NCBI GenBank assembly: GCA_013397435.1 | Contig: VZRG01001547.1 | Coordinates: 107,375 to 171,374 of the forward strand | DNA length: 64,000 nt | Origin: Erythrocercus mccallii | Lineage: Eukaryota > Chordata > Aves > Passeriformes > Dicruridae | Reading direction: 5' to 3' | Part shown: in pieces, positions 50,516 to 62,405 of the stretch | Position numbering within the stretch: position 1 is the first letter of the stretch | Layout of the letters: the number at the start of each line of letters is the position of its first letter | The notes under the pieces: model-generated | Databases searched by the model: none | Seen by the model: only the letters and a program-made list of their open reading frames with translations | Told to the model about the DNA's origin: nothing | Position numbers and translations under genes: made by a program

Positions 50516-51217
50516 TGTTATAGGTGAATCTATGATGTAATTCGTACTAAGTTATTTTTATAATAATACTTTGTTAAATTGTGTAAAATAGTATCTGTAT
50601 AAAGTCAGGCTTTCCCAGGAAAAACCACAAGTTACCAGCAGCAGCAGCAGATGGACGAGGCGCGCCCATCACCATCAGAGATAAGAAACATTAATGTGTA
50701 CTGGCCAGACAACTTCGCTCTATTCACCAAAGGCGAAGTGCTAATTTCTGTTCCCAAAACAGAACAATAACGACACTCAGCTTCGATCAGCAAGCAATAT
50801 ATGTCCAGAGACCAACTATCAAGGCTATTGTCGAGCCTCAAGTATGGTCCTCATGGAAACAAAGACGGTCTCTGTCCGAAACTTGGAGACACCCTGCCAC
50901 ACTTCAAACCATATTGTTCAGTTACAGATGACTTCATACCCCCCAAAAGAAGCTGCTTCCTACATTGCACACCTTAGCCCCAGGCTATGAAAAACAGTAT
51001 AAAACCACACCGCAGAACACATGTCTTCATGGACTCAGAGAGGGTGTCGTTTTGACGTGGACTCTGTGATACCAGGTGCCGATCCCCGGGCTGGCACCTT
51101 GGGATTTTGGGATTCGTGGCTCATTTTTCTATTTTCCAAATTTATCCGAAATTGTAATCAATAAAATCATTTTTCATTTTTCATTAAATTCGGATTGGCA
51201 ATTTTTCATTTATAACA
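50516..51217 (+). mobile_element. Solo LTR C, nested, same family as the LTR at 43328
   Basis: 702 bp from TGTTATAGGTGAATC to CATTTATAACA. TATAAAA is at about 50998-51004 in CAGTATAAAACC and AATAAA at 51160-51165. The final GGATTGGCAATTTTTCATTT and 27 bases around the TATA box match the LTR at 43328. Flanks CTGCA (50511-50515) and CTGCG (51218-51222) match at 4 of 5 bases, consistent with a 5-bp target duplication with one later mutation. It is a solo LTR in plus orientation with no retroviral genes. Confidence 0.85.
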
Positions 51218-51767
51218 CTGCGGAAGGAGTTCACTGTCACCACCGGGTCCGGTCCTGGGAAATCCACCATCATCTGCTCATGTGCCCAGGAATTCTGAGC
51301 TCCTCCGCCTGCCCTGCTGGAGCTGGGCCGGGCTGGTCCCACCGCCGCCGCTTCTTCAGCGCTGCTCTTTTCAGCTAATCTGTAGCCTGCACCCCTTGCC
51401 TGCCAACACCTTCCGCGTCTTCAGCCACAGCTCCAGAGTTCCTGATCCATCCCTTCAGTCCCTTCCTGTCTGGGACAAAGCCGCCATTACTGTGCGCTCC
51501 CCGAGCCCGCGCCACAGCGCCCCCTGCAGCCTTGGGGGGATCATCACACCTGCCCCGCCTGCTGGGAGCCACCAGCGCCCCTGGTGGCCATGACCGGAAC
51601 TGCAGCAAAGGGGACGGTGCCGTGCTCAGGGAAGCTGTTACAGAGCTCCTGGTTCTGTTTATTATTAATGCTGGAGTTGTTGTTGGTTGTTTGCCTTGTT
51701 AGACATACTAGTAGAGAACTGTTATTCCTATCCCCTTGCCCTTGCCTGAGAGCCCCCTTAATTTCAA

Positions 51768-51810
51768 AATTATAATAATTATTATAATTATTATAATTAT
51801 TATAATAATT
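51768..51810. repeat. ATT/TATAATT simple repeat
   Basis: A run of overlapping TTATAATTA units directly before the purine tract at 51812. It is largely self-complementary and likely unstable in length. Confidence 0.9.
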
Positions 51811-51892
51811 CGGAGGGAGGGGGGTTGAATTCTCCATTCCAAGGGAGACTCCAGCTTTTCCCTGGCAGACACCTGTCTTTCAAACTAAGACA

Positions 51893-53936
51893 ATATCTGT
51901 GACTTTCTCATAAACTGAGATACTGTATCAATACACAAAAGGGACCCTCCAGTGCACAGAGGTGTTACAAAAGCACTTAGCACCTGGTGTTAACTGAAGA
52001 GTATGACATCTCTCATCTTCTCATTATAGTGATCAGTTCAAGCTCTCAGTGGTTATGTGGTACTCGTTGTCCACTGGTTGTCATCTGTATCTTCTTATTA
52101 GTACAACTTCATGTTTGTCTCTTAAACTCTTTCTACAAAGTTTAAAAATCAATTTTTAAAGGTCACCTTTTTGAATAATTTCTATTCCAGCTAGAGGAGT
52201 TAAACTGCCTGGGCAATATGAGAGATACTGTTAAGAAATATGGTTGAGAGTCTCACACCCTAAAACCACAACTGGGGTAAAAGAAAGGTAAGCAGGCTGT
52301 GCCTCTTTGCTTTCCAGTTTAAAAGGCATTCTGGGAATTCTTTAGAAGAAGTAATGCTAAAAGTATCCAGCTGTAGATGGAAATGGTTTTTCTCTTTTTT
52401 TTTTTGTGTTCTTGGTGAGACAGATGTGACATTATTATGCTTTGAATTTATACAGAAATTACATGAGCTGCTGTGAGTTTCACATCTTCCCTGACATCCT
52501 ACAACCACAGAATTTTTAGTCTCCCTATCAAATTGCTGTAAACACTCCTATGTAGTAGTAGCATCCATGCAAAGACCCTGGAAAGCCAGAGGAAAAAAGA
52601 GAAAGGAAAAAAAGGAAGACAAACAGATGGCATTCTGAGAAGGCACAAATAATATTGAGCATACTGTGTAAGACATTGTAAGACTTAAACAAATGGTTCC
52701 AAGACCTTGCCCTAATGTTTCCCCTACTCCACGGTGAAATGAAATACAGTTTAGGTCTAACAGCTACGACAACCAGCTCTCATGAATGTCACTGTTGGAC
52801 ACTTACCAGATTTGCCATCACACTCCAGTAATTGACAGTGCATGTGGAGAGATGTGTAATTTACAGTTTATGAACTTGTGAAAGAATCTGCTTCAGTGTG
52901 CTGGCATGAACCCACCTGAGATATTTCTCTTTACTTTTTTGGTAGGAGGAATGTTTCAAAAATTTTTCTTTGAATGACCCCTACTTATTTTCATAGACTT
53001 TTATGAAAAATTTCCAGGTTAATTTATAGATGGTTTTACAAGAAATGATATCGAAGTGATTGAGGTCCTGAGGATATGGCAAAATAAAAGCTCCCATATG
53101 ATGAAATTCGTGTTCCCACTCCAGCCAAAACTACAGTAAAAGACACTTCAGGTTACTACTTTTTTTAAGCTTTTCAGCAAATGGAAATCCAAACACTAAG
53201 ATTGTAAATTTAGTAAGTATTATGTAGGGTTTTAACAGCTTGTTGTTGCTGCTTCTCTCTTTCTCTCACTTTGAGACACTCCAACCACATACTACACTTT
53301 TTTGTTTGCTTATTTAACTCATTAACAAAGTAGAAATCTAATCCAGAAAAATAAAAATAGTTTCCTGATGACTAGCAAGATGGAATGATACATCGTCCAA
53401 GGAATGCAGAGGATACTTAAAAATGGGAACAGAAGAGAGAGAAAAAAAGAGCAGGAAAGGTAATATTTCTTATTTCTTGACAAGTGAGTGAAATACTGCA
53501 GTGAGAAAGATAAGATTATTCATGTCCTATCAACAAATTACAGTTAAATTTAAAAAAAAAACTATAATGGTAATAATGTATCAATTTAATATTATCATAC
53601 AGTAGGACACCACTAAAAAAACCCTAGTTTTCCAGAACACTGGGGTACTAGTGAAATCTATTACTACAAACAGCAGAAGAGGAAAATAGTAACCATAACT
53701 ACTCTTGTTAGGTGTTATTATATGAGGGGCATTTTTTAAAAGCAAATATTATAGTTATTTCTACAGAGACCCATGTGCATTAAAGTTCATGCCTATGACT
53801 GTGAAGAAAAGAAGATGAAATGTAAATTAAGACTGCATGGTTGTGCTTAGTGAGCTGGTGTTTCTACATTCAAGAAGGAAGCAAATAGATAATAGTTATT
53901 AAGCATAGGAAATAACAGAGCAAGGGGAAGGCTGTT
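51893..53936. other. Intergenic AT-rich sequence
   Basis: No gene or repeat family recognised. The short open frames are featureless. Confidence 0.6.
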
Positions 53937-54312
53937 TGTCCTGGTTCCAGCCAGGATGGGGTTAATTTCTATAGCAGCCAGGACGGGCATGGCTAGGACC
54001 AAGTGCTTATTCTGTACCACCTCACACCAATGCTGGGGTGAGGGAAAGAGAGTCTGAATAGAAGGAGCTCCTTTTGGGTCATGTAAGTGTGGTGGAGCTG
54101 TTTATGAGTGAATTGTCAGCTCTTGTACCCTTGTACTCTTGTACCCTTCACTAGTCACTAGTACTGTTGCTGTTAGTGTTGCTTTTCTTATCTCATTGCT
54201 GCTTCCAGTAAATTGTTCTTATCTCAGACTTTTGTACCTTCAGTTCTTCTCTCCAACACACTGCAAGGAAGGGGAAAGGGAAAGCAGGGGAGTGAGTGAG
54301 TGGCACACAGTT
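53937..54312 (+). mobile_element. Decayed avian ERVL-type LTR fragment
   Basis: Opens TGTCCTGGTTCCAGCCAGGATGGGGTTAAT (split here only for description: TGTCCTGG, CAGCCAGGAT, GGGGTTAA), close to the well-known avian LTR start TGTCCTGGTTTCAGCTGGGA. Later TTCTTATCTCAG and a GGGGAAAGGGAAAGCAGGGG AGTGAGTGAG tail match the end region of that LTR type. The middle is shortened and rearranged, with a small CTTGTACCCTTGTACT tandem at about 54122-54150. The canonical 3' end is missing. Confidence 0.75.
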
Positions 54313-57300
54313 TTAGTAGTAGCACTAAATTGGAGAATACTAAATTGGAGACATTGAAAAAAAGACATTGAAGGAAACAAAAAGGCAAATAGGAACAGCA
54401 AAGCAGAACAAAAAAAATACTTAAAAAAATTTAAAAAGCAGGAAAGAATAGGTGTATAAGGACAAAAAATGACATAACTGAGATAAGGATAATTATAATT
54501 GGTCAAAGTGAGACTCCCTGAAATTTGCTATTAATTTTCCCAGATTAAGTATGGAAGGCAAGTTTTTGGAAGAATTGGATTTCTAGGGTCCTGCCTTCTG
54601 ACACACAGTCTAGCTGCTGATTTCAAGCCTGAATCGAGTTTGGAAGATGGAACACCAATCTGCTATTTCTTCACAAAAACACTAATTGTAAAAAAAGGTT
54701 GCCATTGCAGCAAATAGCTTTATTTTCTTTCGGGCAGCGTAGATGCCAAAAGGAAAATGCATTCAAATTTTTTTTTGCAGTATTCTTCCTATTGTCCTGA
54801 GTAGAAATGTACAGATAAATTCCATTCTTGCCTGGTTTAATTTTTTAGCTCTTCCATTGTAACTCACAAATTTTTAAAATTTTTGTCTGGCCCTTTCTTT
54901 TCCTTTTTCTTTTTTTGTCATCTGAAACTTGACAAAGTATAGTCAAAGTCATTTTTATCTGATACATGTTTTAACAAAAAACATGATCACTGATAGAAAA
55001 AAAAATCCACACTTAGGAAAAAACTACAAAGCTTTGACCTTGCATAGTTACACAACTGTATACCCTCTTAGCAACATCTTCTGAGCTGTGAGAAGCTGGA
55101 ATCAATTTTTTTTATTAGGGTCTAGCACTAACCCTTGGACTGCTTAACTGATTTTTCAAGCTAAAGAGATGTGGGACAATATAACCATGACCATCACAGA
55201 AGAATATAAAGGTAGAAAAACATCAGAAACAAGTTACACTTGGCACATTAGACCATCATAGGAAGGGAGAGACTCATTTTCTTATTTTTTATATATGGAA
55301 AAAAATGGTGGTAGCTATCTACAAAGAGAAAAATATTATATTCTGTAAGAAATAAAAAGCAACAATAGTGCAAACTGCAAACTCTAGTTAATATGGGAGT
55401 GAAATGGCTATTAGAATATGAATTACTGGAAAAGCATCTGAGCTATGGAAGAAAGGATGATAATGATTTCAGTTTCAGAAATTCTTGTGAAGTAGAGAGA
55501 TAAAATAAAGGCACTTTTCTAATAAATAGAAATGTTTGCACTCTCTACCAAATACCTAATCTGTACTTATTTAACTAGAAATGTAAGTCATTTGATGTCC
55601 TGGATAATCCAAAAGCACAAAATATTGACCACATTTTGGAACAGAATTGGCCAAGTTTGGAAGATCATCAGCATTTGAATTGTGCTTTTTATTGTTATTT
55701 CTAAGAACAGCTATGAAACAAATTCATTGGTATTTTTAAAACTGACATGTTATCTATTATATCTTTGTGGATTGTGTCTTTCACTGAGTCAATGAAAAGT
55801 GACAGATTTAACATTTTGTACTTTCACTAGCCCAAGCACACACTGATAATATTTACTTAGGAGGGAAGCGGGCAGGTCCCCTCTCACCTAAAGCCTCCCT
55901 TGCTCCATCCAAATATCTTTTCCATGGTCCTTTATCTCCCCAAGCTCTCTAAAACTGGCAAAGGGGAACACTGTGATCTATTGGAAGACAAGGATTTTGA
56001 AGAGGGTGAGGATTTACTCAACCCATAGCAAGTGTAAAGGAAGTAGCTCACAATCCATCACATCCTGCTTCGAAATCCTCTGTCAGAACATGTTTGCTGG
56101 GTTCTCCAGGGCAGAGAAGAATGTAGTGAAATATGACTGGGTGGTTGAGGGGTGGGAATAGGAACAGACATAGATACAATAGGGGGACACAGATGGGGGG
56201 ACACAAAGGAGTTAGATTGTAGATTAACTTTTTACTTGCTAAGAGTTTGTGATAAATTCCCTGTTAAGTAGATTCATATGACTGTCAGTGTGTTGGCTTC
56301 CATAGGGTTGTCCTTAAGAAAAGGATTATGAAGAATCTTATTAATGAAAACAGAAAAAAAATTACCCTTTTTATATTACTTGATACCAAGTAATTTACTT
56401 CATATTTTATTGGGCAGCCAACAAAAATCATTTGACAAATGGCTCTAGGTACCCAGAGGGAAAGTTGTGAATCTTTTTTATCTGCATGGTCTTCTGAACA
56501 AGACTAAAACTTCAGAGGAGTAAAATTATTTTACCAGGAAATAGAACCCTTAAAGCTGTGATTCTTAGATTGTTTTAGTTAAACAGGCTGTTGGAAATTC
56601 TCTGATTTTTTGACAGACTATTTCATTGACCATTTAATTGTTTTGTTCACAAAAAATACTATTCATATACATTTTCTTATACATTAAAATTGCAGAGCCT
56701 TATACTTCTTTACATTCTCTTACTATCATGCAGTTATTTTCCATCTCTTTGTCCATTATCTGTTTCTTCTGTTATTTCCTGCTAAGTAATTGCTGAAATG
56801 TTCAGGCTAATTTATAAGCAAATATTCTTAGAGAAACATGACACATACTCCTTGGTATGACTAACTGGTCATAAATTTAAAATGTAAGGTAATAAATTTC
56901 CAGGTTTTATTATCTACTTCTGAGTAATGAGTGACCTGAGTTTAATTATTTGTTTATTTCATATATGACTGAATGGGTTAATGAGATATGACCAGGAGAA
57001 CAAAATTATTCTATTATTTTGATTTCAATGCCACTACTGCTTTTTATTACTTTAGGTGTTTCTGAGTACTAAGTCCCATTTAAGAGTACATATTGCTCAC
57101 CTTGATTAAGAATTGCTTAGAGAAGGAGGTACAGACTGTATTAGCTAGTACTCCTCACCCAGTGTTTTCCCTACCAATGAGTCTAGACTGTTTCTTTGGA
57201 AAGACAGAAATATGTCTTTTAGTTTTGTTCTAGAGCTCATGTTGATCGACAGAATACAAAACTTTTGTTGAAATAGTAAGGAGAGTTATGTGGTTTTGTT

Positions 57301-58823
57301 TCTGGAAGCTCATTATAATTACATAGCAGAGGTTATGTTTTAAAAAGCAGCTGTCATTCAGACAAGGAAGTGTTATTGTGGTCTTACCTTCTGCAAAATT
57401 TTCAGAGGTTGTATTTCTAGTTCATGGAAACCTTAATCATGCAAAAAACAAATGTGATTTGATCCTATTATTTATTTCAACTTTTTTAAAGGATTACCAA
57501 AGACAGAGTTGCATAATGCCATTTTGCAATTGGTAAACGTAAGCACAGAGAAGATACATTTTAAATATTTGCACTCAGGCAGGCTAATATATTAGCACTA
57601 TTAGAAGATAGTGATCTCTAATGTTCACATACAACAGTAGTAAATTAACAGGCTATCCTTAATTAATTTGGTGTACAGAGGAGAATTAAGATAGAGAGAT
57701 GAATCCATGAGTAACAGGTATAGAGTGCTATAAAAGCAGATGTAATATGAAATGATACAATTTTCAGAAACTAATGCCATGGAAATTCCAACTTCCTCTT
57801 ACTCTTGTTTATCTATTACTTAACCTTTTGTCATGTCATCCTTTGGGAGAGTGGCTGTAATGAGAAAATTATATGAGACAGTGTGTTCTTTCTTTATCAT
57901 AATTATGTTGAAAACCAGCAAACAAATTGTTAGTAGCATCTGAGATTTCTCAGCTTCCCTCATCATTGTATATGGCCATGCTAATTACAGATAATATTGC
58001 CTGTCTTACCTCCAAATCAACTGAAACACTGAAAATAATGAATTTAAGATTTAGGACTTCCTCTGTGGGTTTTATTCAGTCTCTAGACATATGCATTAGA
58101 ATATATTTTTAGAATATTTAAGATTGCTGCTTTCTCCCTAGGACACATACCTTATTTAGTAAATAGGTAGATATTTGATTATTTATTCAGTATTACACTT
58201 CCGGAAATGCTGGACTGTTACACTAAGGCTGTTCGCTACACCGTTACTCCTAACACTCAGTTTTTTCTCTTTGCTGCTGGTCATTCCTGTTGCATTTTCT
58301 ATTCTGACCAACTGGTTATTCCATTACCCTTCTTCCACATAAACCATATTGACAATGACCAGCATTTCCTATCAATCTGTCAAGTAGATATCCCAAACTG
58401 CATTTTTCATTTTCTTGTTGCAGTCTGCCTTCCCAATTGCTCCCCAAAGTCTGAACATTTTTCCTTTCCTCCACCTGCGTCAGGATATTGCTGCACAATG
58501 CTGCTCTAAGAAACAAATTTCTGGATTAGTTGAAGCTCATTGTCATGTTTAAATCCTGTAGAGAGCCAAAGTATGTTAATGCAACACTGTGCTGAACCAA
58601 CATTAATGCCTGCTCTGTAACCAGAGCTGCAGAATCATGGTTGTACAAATCATGTGCAATCTCTGGGGGACCATTAAATGAATGGCAAGTCATGGTCAGG
58701 TAAAGCAGGCTTTCTATACTTGGGATGTTTACAGGAAGTATGGCTGCATCCTAAAAAGTCCATAGTAAGTGTGTGTCAGCCAGTCCTTTTAAAGAGCTTA
58801 TATTGTAGCCATATTTAATAGGG
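54313..58823. other. Intergenic AT-rich sequence
   Basis: No gene, RNA gene or known repeat family recognised. A slightly GC-richer patch lies at about 55860-56160 without a readable coding signal. Confidence 0.6.
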
Positions 58824-58916
58824 GTTTTTCTTTTTTTCTTTTTCTTTTTATTTTTATTTTTATTTTTTCTTTTTCTTTTTCTATTCCTTTTTCTTTTTCT
58901 TCTTCTTTCTCTTTTA
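58824..58916. repeat. T/C-rich polypyrimidine simple repeat
   Basis: About 93 bases of T runs broken by single C or A (TTTTTC and TTTTTA units), ending CTTTTACAG. It resembles an exaggerated splice-acceptor tract, but no exon is recognised after it. Confidence 0.9.
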
Positions 58917-61689
58917 CAGGAACAGCAAAAAGATATCTAATACCACAAGCAGGACATTGCAACATCTTACTCTTTTTCTAAGTTATATGTTAACTAAGAT
59001 ATTATGTAACATTAAAGTATTTATTCAGTTTTGATTTCAGAGTCTTCAGTGCTGGTTCAGTCTTGATCTATATTTACGAGTTCATGTAGTTATGTTCGTT
59101 AGTAGTTTGAAAAATAACTCTATCCAACGTCAAATGGTCAAGAAGATAGCTGAACCAATCTTTGCAGCTTCTAGTTTATTATCAGAAGAACCAGTCCCAT
59201 TTTTTTCACTTCCTTATCCTCACCATGCAGTGCCACTTCCTACCTTGTACTGCCTGTGATATTCATCTCCTGTAATCCTTTGGTAGGCCAGCAAAACTTA
59301 TTCACACAAGAAAATCACCCCACTTTTTAGGGTGGACACAATATAATGAAATCTTGTGTTGATTCATTCAGAAACTTCATCTGCATTTATATGGAGAGAT
59401 CTATGTATATGTAGGCACAGTCAGATTATGACAAAACATAGGGGTAGGCCACGTAGAGCCTGACAGAAAGTATGTTTTGATGGAATCCCTTGCTGCATTT
59501 GCAGAACTGGTTTAAATAATCCCTTAAAATGATAAATCATTACAGTTCTGAAAGCAACAATTTTCTTTAAGCAGATGAGGACTCAGAAACTCCCCAAAAG
59601 GGAAGTTCCCCCAAGGAACTGCAGGATTTCTTCTTGAATCTTTTGCTTTGAGATACAAAGATGAAAGAGATTTGCCCTATTGGAGCTTCTGTAATTTTAT
59701 AGAGAGGAATTCATAAATTTATACTTCAGAGACAAGGAAAATTACTTTGTAATTGATTTCCTATTACTAGGGGATCTTGTTCAAACCCTAAAAGATAAGC
59801 AGCTGTGATCTAGCCTTGCAACAGGAGGAGGATTTATAATCAGTGTTTTTTAAGATAAGTGATGGTTTCACTAATATGTTGGACTGATAATCTAGATAGA
59901 CATCTAGGATTTCAGATTTTTTTTGAAAGAAAAGGTTTTGTTGAAGCTGTTGTCTCAGCAGTTTGTATAGATGTGCCAGCTGAAGAAAAAATAAAGGTAA
60001 TAATAATTCCATTTGTGTTCTAAAAATTACAAAATTTAACTCTATATATATACAAAATCTAGTCTTCTGAAAAAGCAAGTCTCAGCTTTTATTCTTCCTG
60101 AATTTGCAAAATCTGCGTATTTTGTTGCATAATACCTTTAAATCCTAGATAAGAATAAGAGAGGTCAGATGTTTATTTCCCAAAGAATATCTCAGTACCT
60201 TGTCATCATGATACACCTATTAAGGTCAGCAGTATACAGGTCTCTCTGTGCCAGGGAGAACTTTTTTATTGCCTAATAAAACTAGATTAGGCAAGAGAAA
60301 TTCTTGTAATGCAATTTCTATTACATAGGTATTCATAATAGATAACACCTGATGTATTTACATAGGCATTGCTTTTATCATATAGCTATATTCAGTATTT
60401 AAAAGCCAATGGACACAAATAACATGATAAAAGGGTTAACATACCCAGTATGAAGTAACTGAATTTGCATTCAAGGTCTATCAAGCTTACCTTTGAACCA
60501 ACTTTAAAAAGAGCAAATGACAAAAAGAAAGACTAGAAAATTTCCTACACAGCAGCAAATAGTTCTGCCTTTGTAAGGAATCCCTTGCAGGTCTTTCTGG
60601 CCTTCTTTGGAAAGTTTGCAGAGGACAGTAGTGGGCATTTGTAAGGATTGACAGTGATAACAAGGGAAGAAATTCACATATTTGATTGTAATTTGAATTT
60701 TTAAGAAGGAGAGGTGTTTGCCATAGACAGAGCAGCAGCTGCCCTGCTTGTCTATGTGTCATGGGGGCCTGGCAGTTCAGTTAGTCACAGCATGAGAGAG
60801 CAAGGTGGCAGATGGAGATCAAAAGAGTGATGGTTGGAGTTAATGCTCTTTATCTCTTCTGTGGATATCCCCAACTCCAAATATAGAAGAAGGTGAAGTA
60901 CAAAAAAGGTTTAAAAGAGGTTTAAAAGGTTGAAGGATTAAGAGATTTTTTGCCAGAGGACTGGATTATTAAGGGGCATTTAAAATAATTTTAAAATCTG
61001 TGGGCAAAGCCAACCTACAGAGAATCACTACCTAACCATATAATTGTTACAGAGAAAGTCCAGACACCAAGTGCACCTCTAGAATCTACTATCCTGACCA
61101 GGCTCACCCAGGGCATGCACACACTGCCTGTGAGCCCAAGGTCTCCATTTCGCCACAGCCCTAGATGCTCAGCTATCTTGCCATATACTGGTTTCCAGCC
61201 TAGTCTGGCCCTGCTATCTAGGCAGACCTCAAACCTACATGGTAGCTAGTTTTCCTCCTGAATGTAGCCCTCTGATGTCCATTGCCCACTGTCTTTAGTC
61301 CTCTCTGCTGCACAGACTTCATATTAAAGATGAAACTTGGTCTATGGTCCTACCTGTAGTCTCATCTCTGTTTGCTCTTGTGGGGACCTGGTTCATCTCT
61401 TACCTGGGACTATCAATGCATCGTACTACCAACACCTGGCTCACCCTGCTATGACTATACCTGTGGCACCATGCCCTGGAGTTGTTCTTTACTCCTGGAA
61501 CGCCTAGTTGGAGGGAAAAGCAGGACTGTGGTGTTCTCTGACAGAGGAAATGCAGAGAACAAATTAATACCTAGTACCTTAAAAGCCTTCTGACACTTTC
61601 TTTAGCATTTGTCCACACATTAAATGGAGTTGGAAGGGCTTTACTCCATGTTTAATATTCATGGATATGAATATACTTGCATGTATATT
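58917..61689. other. Intergenic sequence
   Basis: No gene recognised. From about 61060 to 61510 base composition becomes richer in GC with CTGG/CACC words (for example CACCTGGCTCACCCTGC and CCTGTGGCACCATGCCCTGG). This hints at an unrecognised repeat. Confidence 0.55.
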
Positions 61690-62405
61690 CAGTGAATATC
61701 CCCAGTCTGGTGGAGTCCCTGCTGACTGGAAAAGAGGAAGGATAACCATTTTTAAAAAAATGAAAAAAATAAGGAAGATCCAGGGAGCTACAGGCCAGTC
61801 AGTGTCACCTCAGTGCCCAGCAAGATCATGGAGCAGATCCTCATGGAAACCATATTAGGGCATGTGGAGGACAGGGAGGTGATTGGTGACAGACAGCATG
61901 GCTTCACTAAGGGCAAATTGTGCCTGACAAATTTGGAGGTCTTCTATGACAGGATTATAGCATTGATGGATGACAGAGGATCAACTAACATCATTTACCT
62001 GGATTTGTGCAAAGCATTTGACACTGTTCGACACAACATCCTTGTCTCTAAACTGGAGAGACACAAATTTGGTGGGTGGAACACTATGTGGATAAGGAAC
62101 TGGCTGGATGGTTGCACTCAAAGAGTTGTGGTCAATTGCTCAATGTCCAAGCAGAGTACCAGTGTTGACAACATCAGTCTATGTGGTTCAGTCAACATGC
62201 TGGAGGGCAGGGATGCCATCCACAGTAACCTGGACAGGCTTGAGAGGTGTGCCTGTATAAACCTCTGGAAATTCAACAAGGGCAGGTGTAAGGTCCTTCA
62301 CCTGGATCAGGGAAATCTCAAGCACAAATACTGTCTGGGCAGAGATAGATTGAGAGCAGCCCTGAAGAGAATGATTTGAGGGTGTTGGTGGACAAGAAGC
62401 TGCAT
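61690..62405 (+). mobile_element. CR1 LINE ORF2 (reverse transcriptase) fragment, internally deleted
   Basis: Translation gives CR1 reverse-transcriptase blocks in order: GGVPADWKRG, then after a frameshift near 61765 PSKIMEQILMETI, RQHGFTKGKLCLTNL, IIYLDLCKAFDTVRHNIL (motif A aspartate in AFDTV), and WIRNWLDGCTQRVVVN. It then jumps from SMSKQSTS to VDNISLCGSVNMLEGRDAIH and LDRLER, WKFNKGRCKVLHL. The stretch that should carry SGVPQGSVLGP and most of the catalytic FADD block is absent; its relic reads VDN. The frame stays open for 188 codons across the deletion. The element is 5'- and 3'-truncated and inactive. Confidence 0.92.

Larger units (their letters stand above)
50234..51892 (+). mobile_element. 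Older LTR-type element split by a nested LTR
   Basis: Two GC-rich halves (50234-50515 and 51218-51892) flank the AT-richer LTR inserted at 50516. The left half opens TGTTGGGGGTTAG, and the right half ends CTTTCAAACTAAGACA after a purine tract, GGAGGGAGGGGGG at 51812-51824. Removing the insert leaves about 950 bp. ATATCT occurs just left of the start and just right of the end, but is not flush on the left, so a duplication is only possible. The internal CAGCAAAGGGGACGGTG/CAGGGAAGCTGTTACAGAGC part resembles passerine LTR elements I have seen, but I cannot name it. Alternative: an unrelated GC-rich repeat. Confidence 0.6.

Noticed and set aside
58824..58916. A coding exon directly after the long polypyrimidine tract
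   Set aside because: No conserved reading frame follows; kept only as a low-interest splice-site observation.
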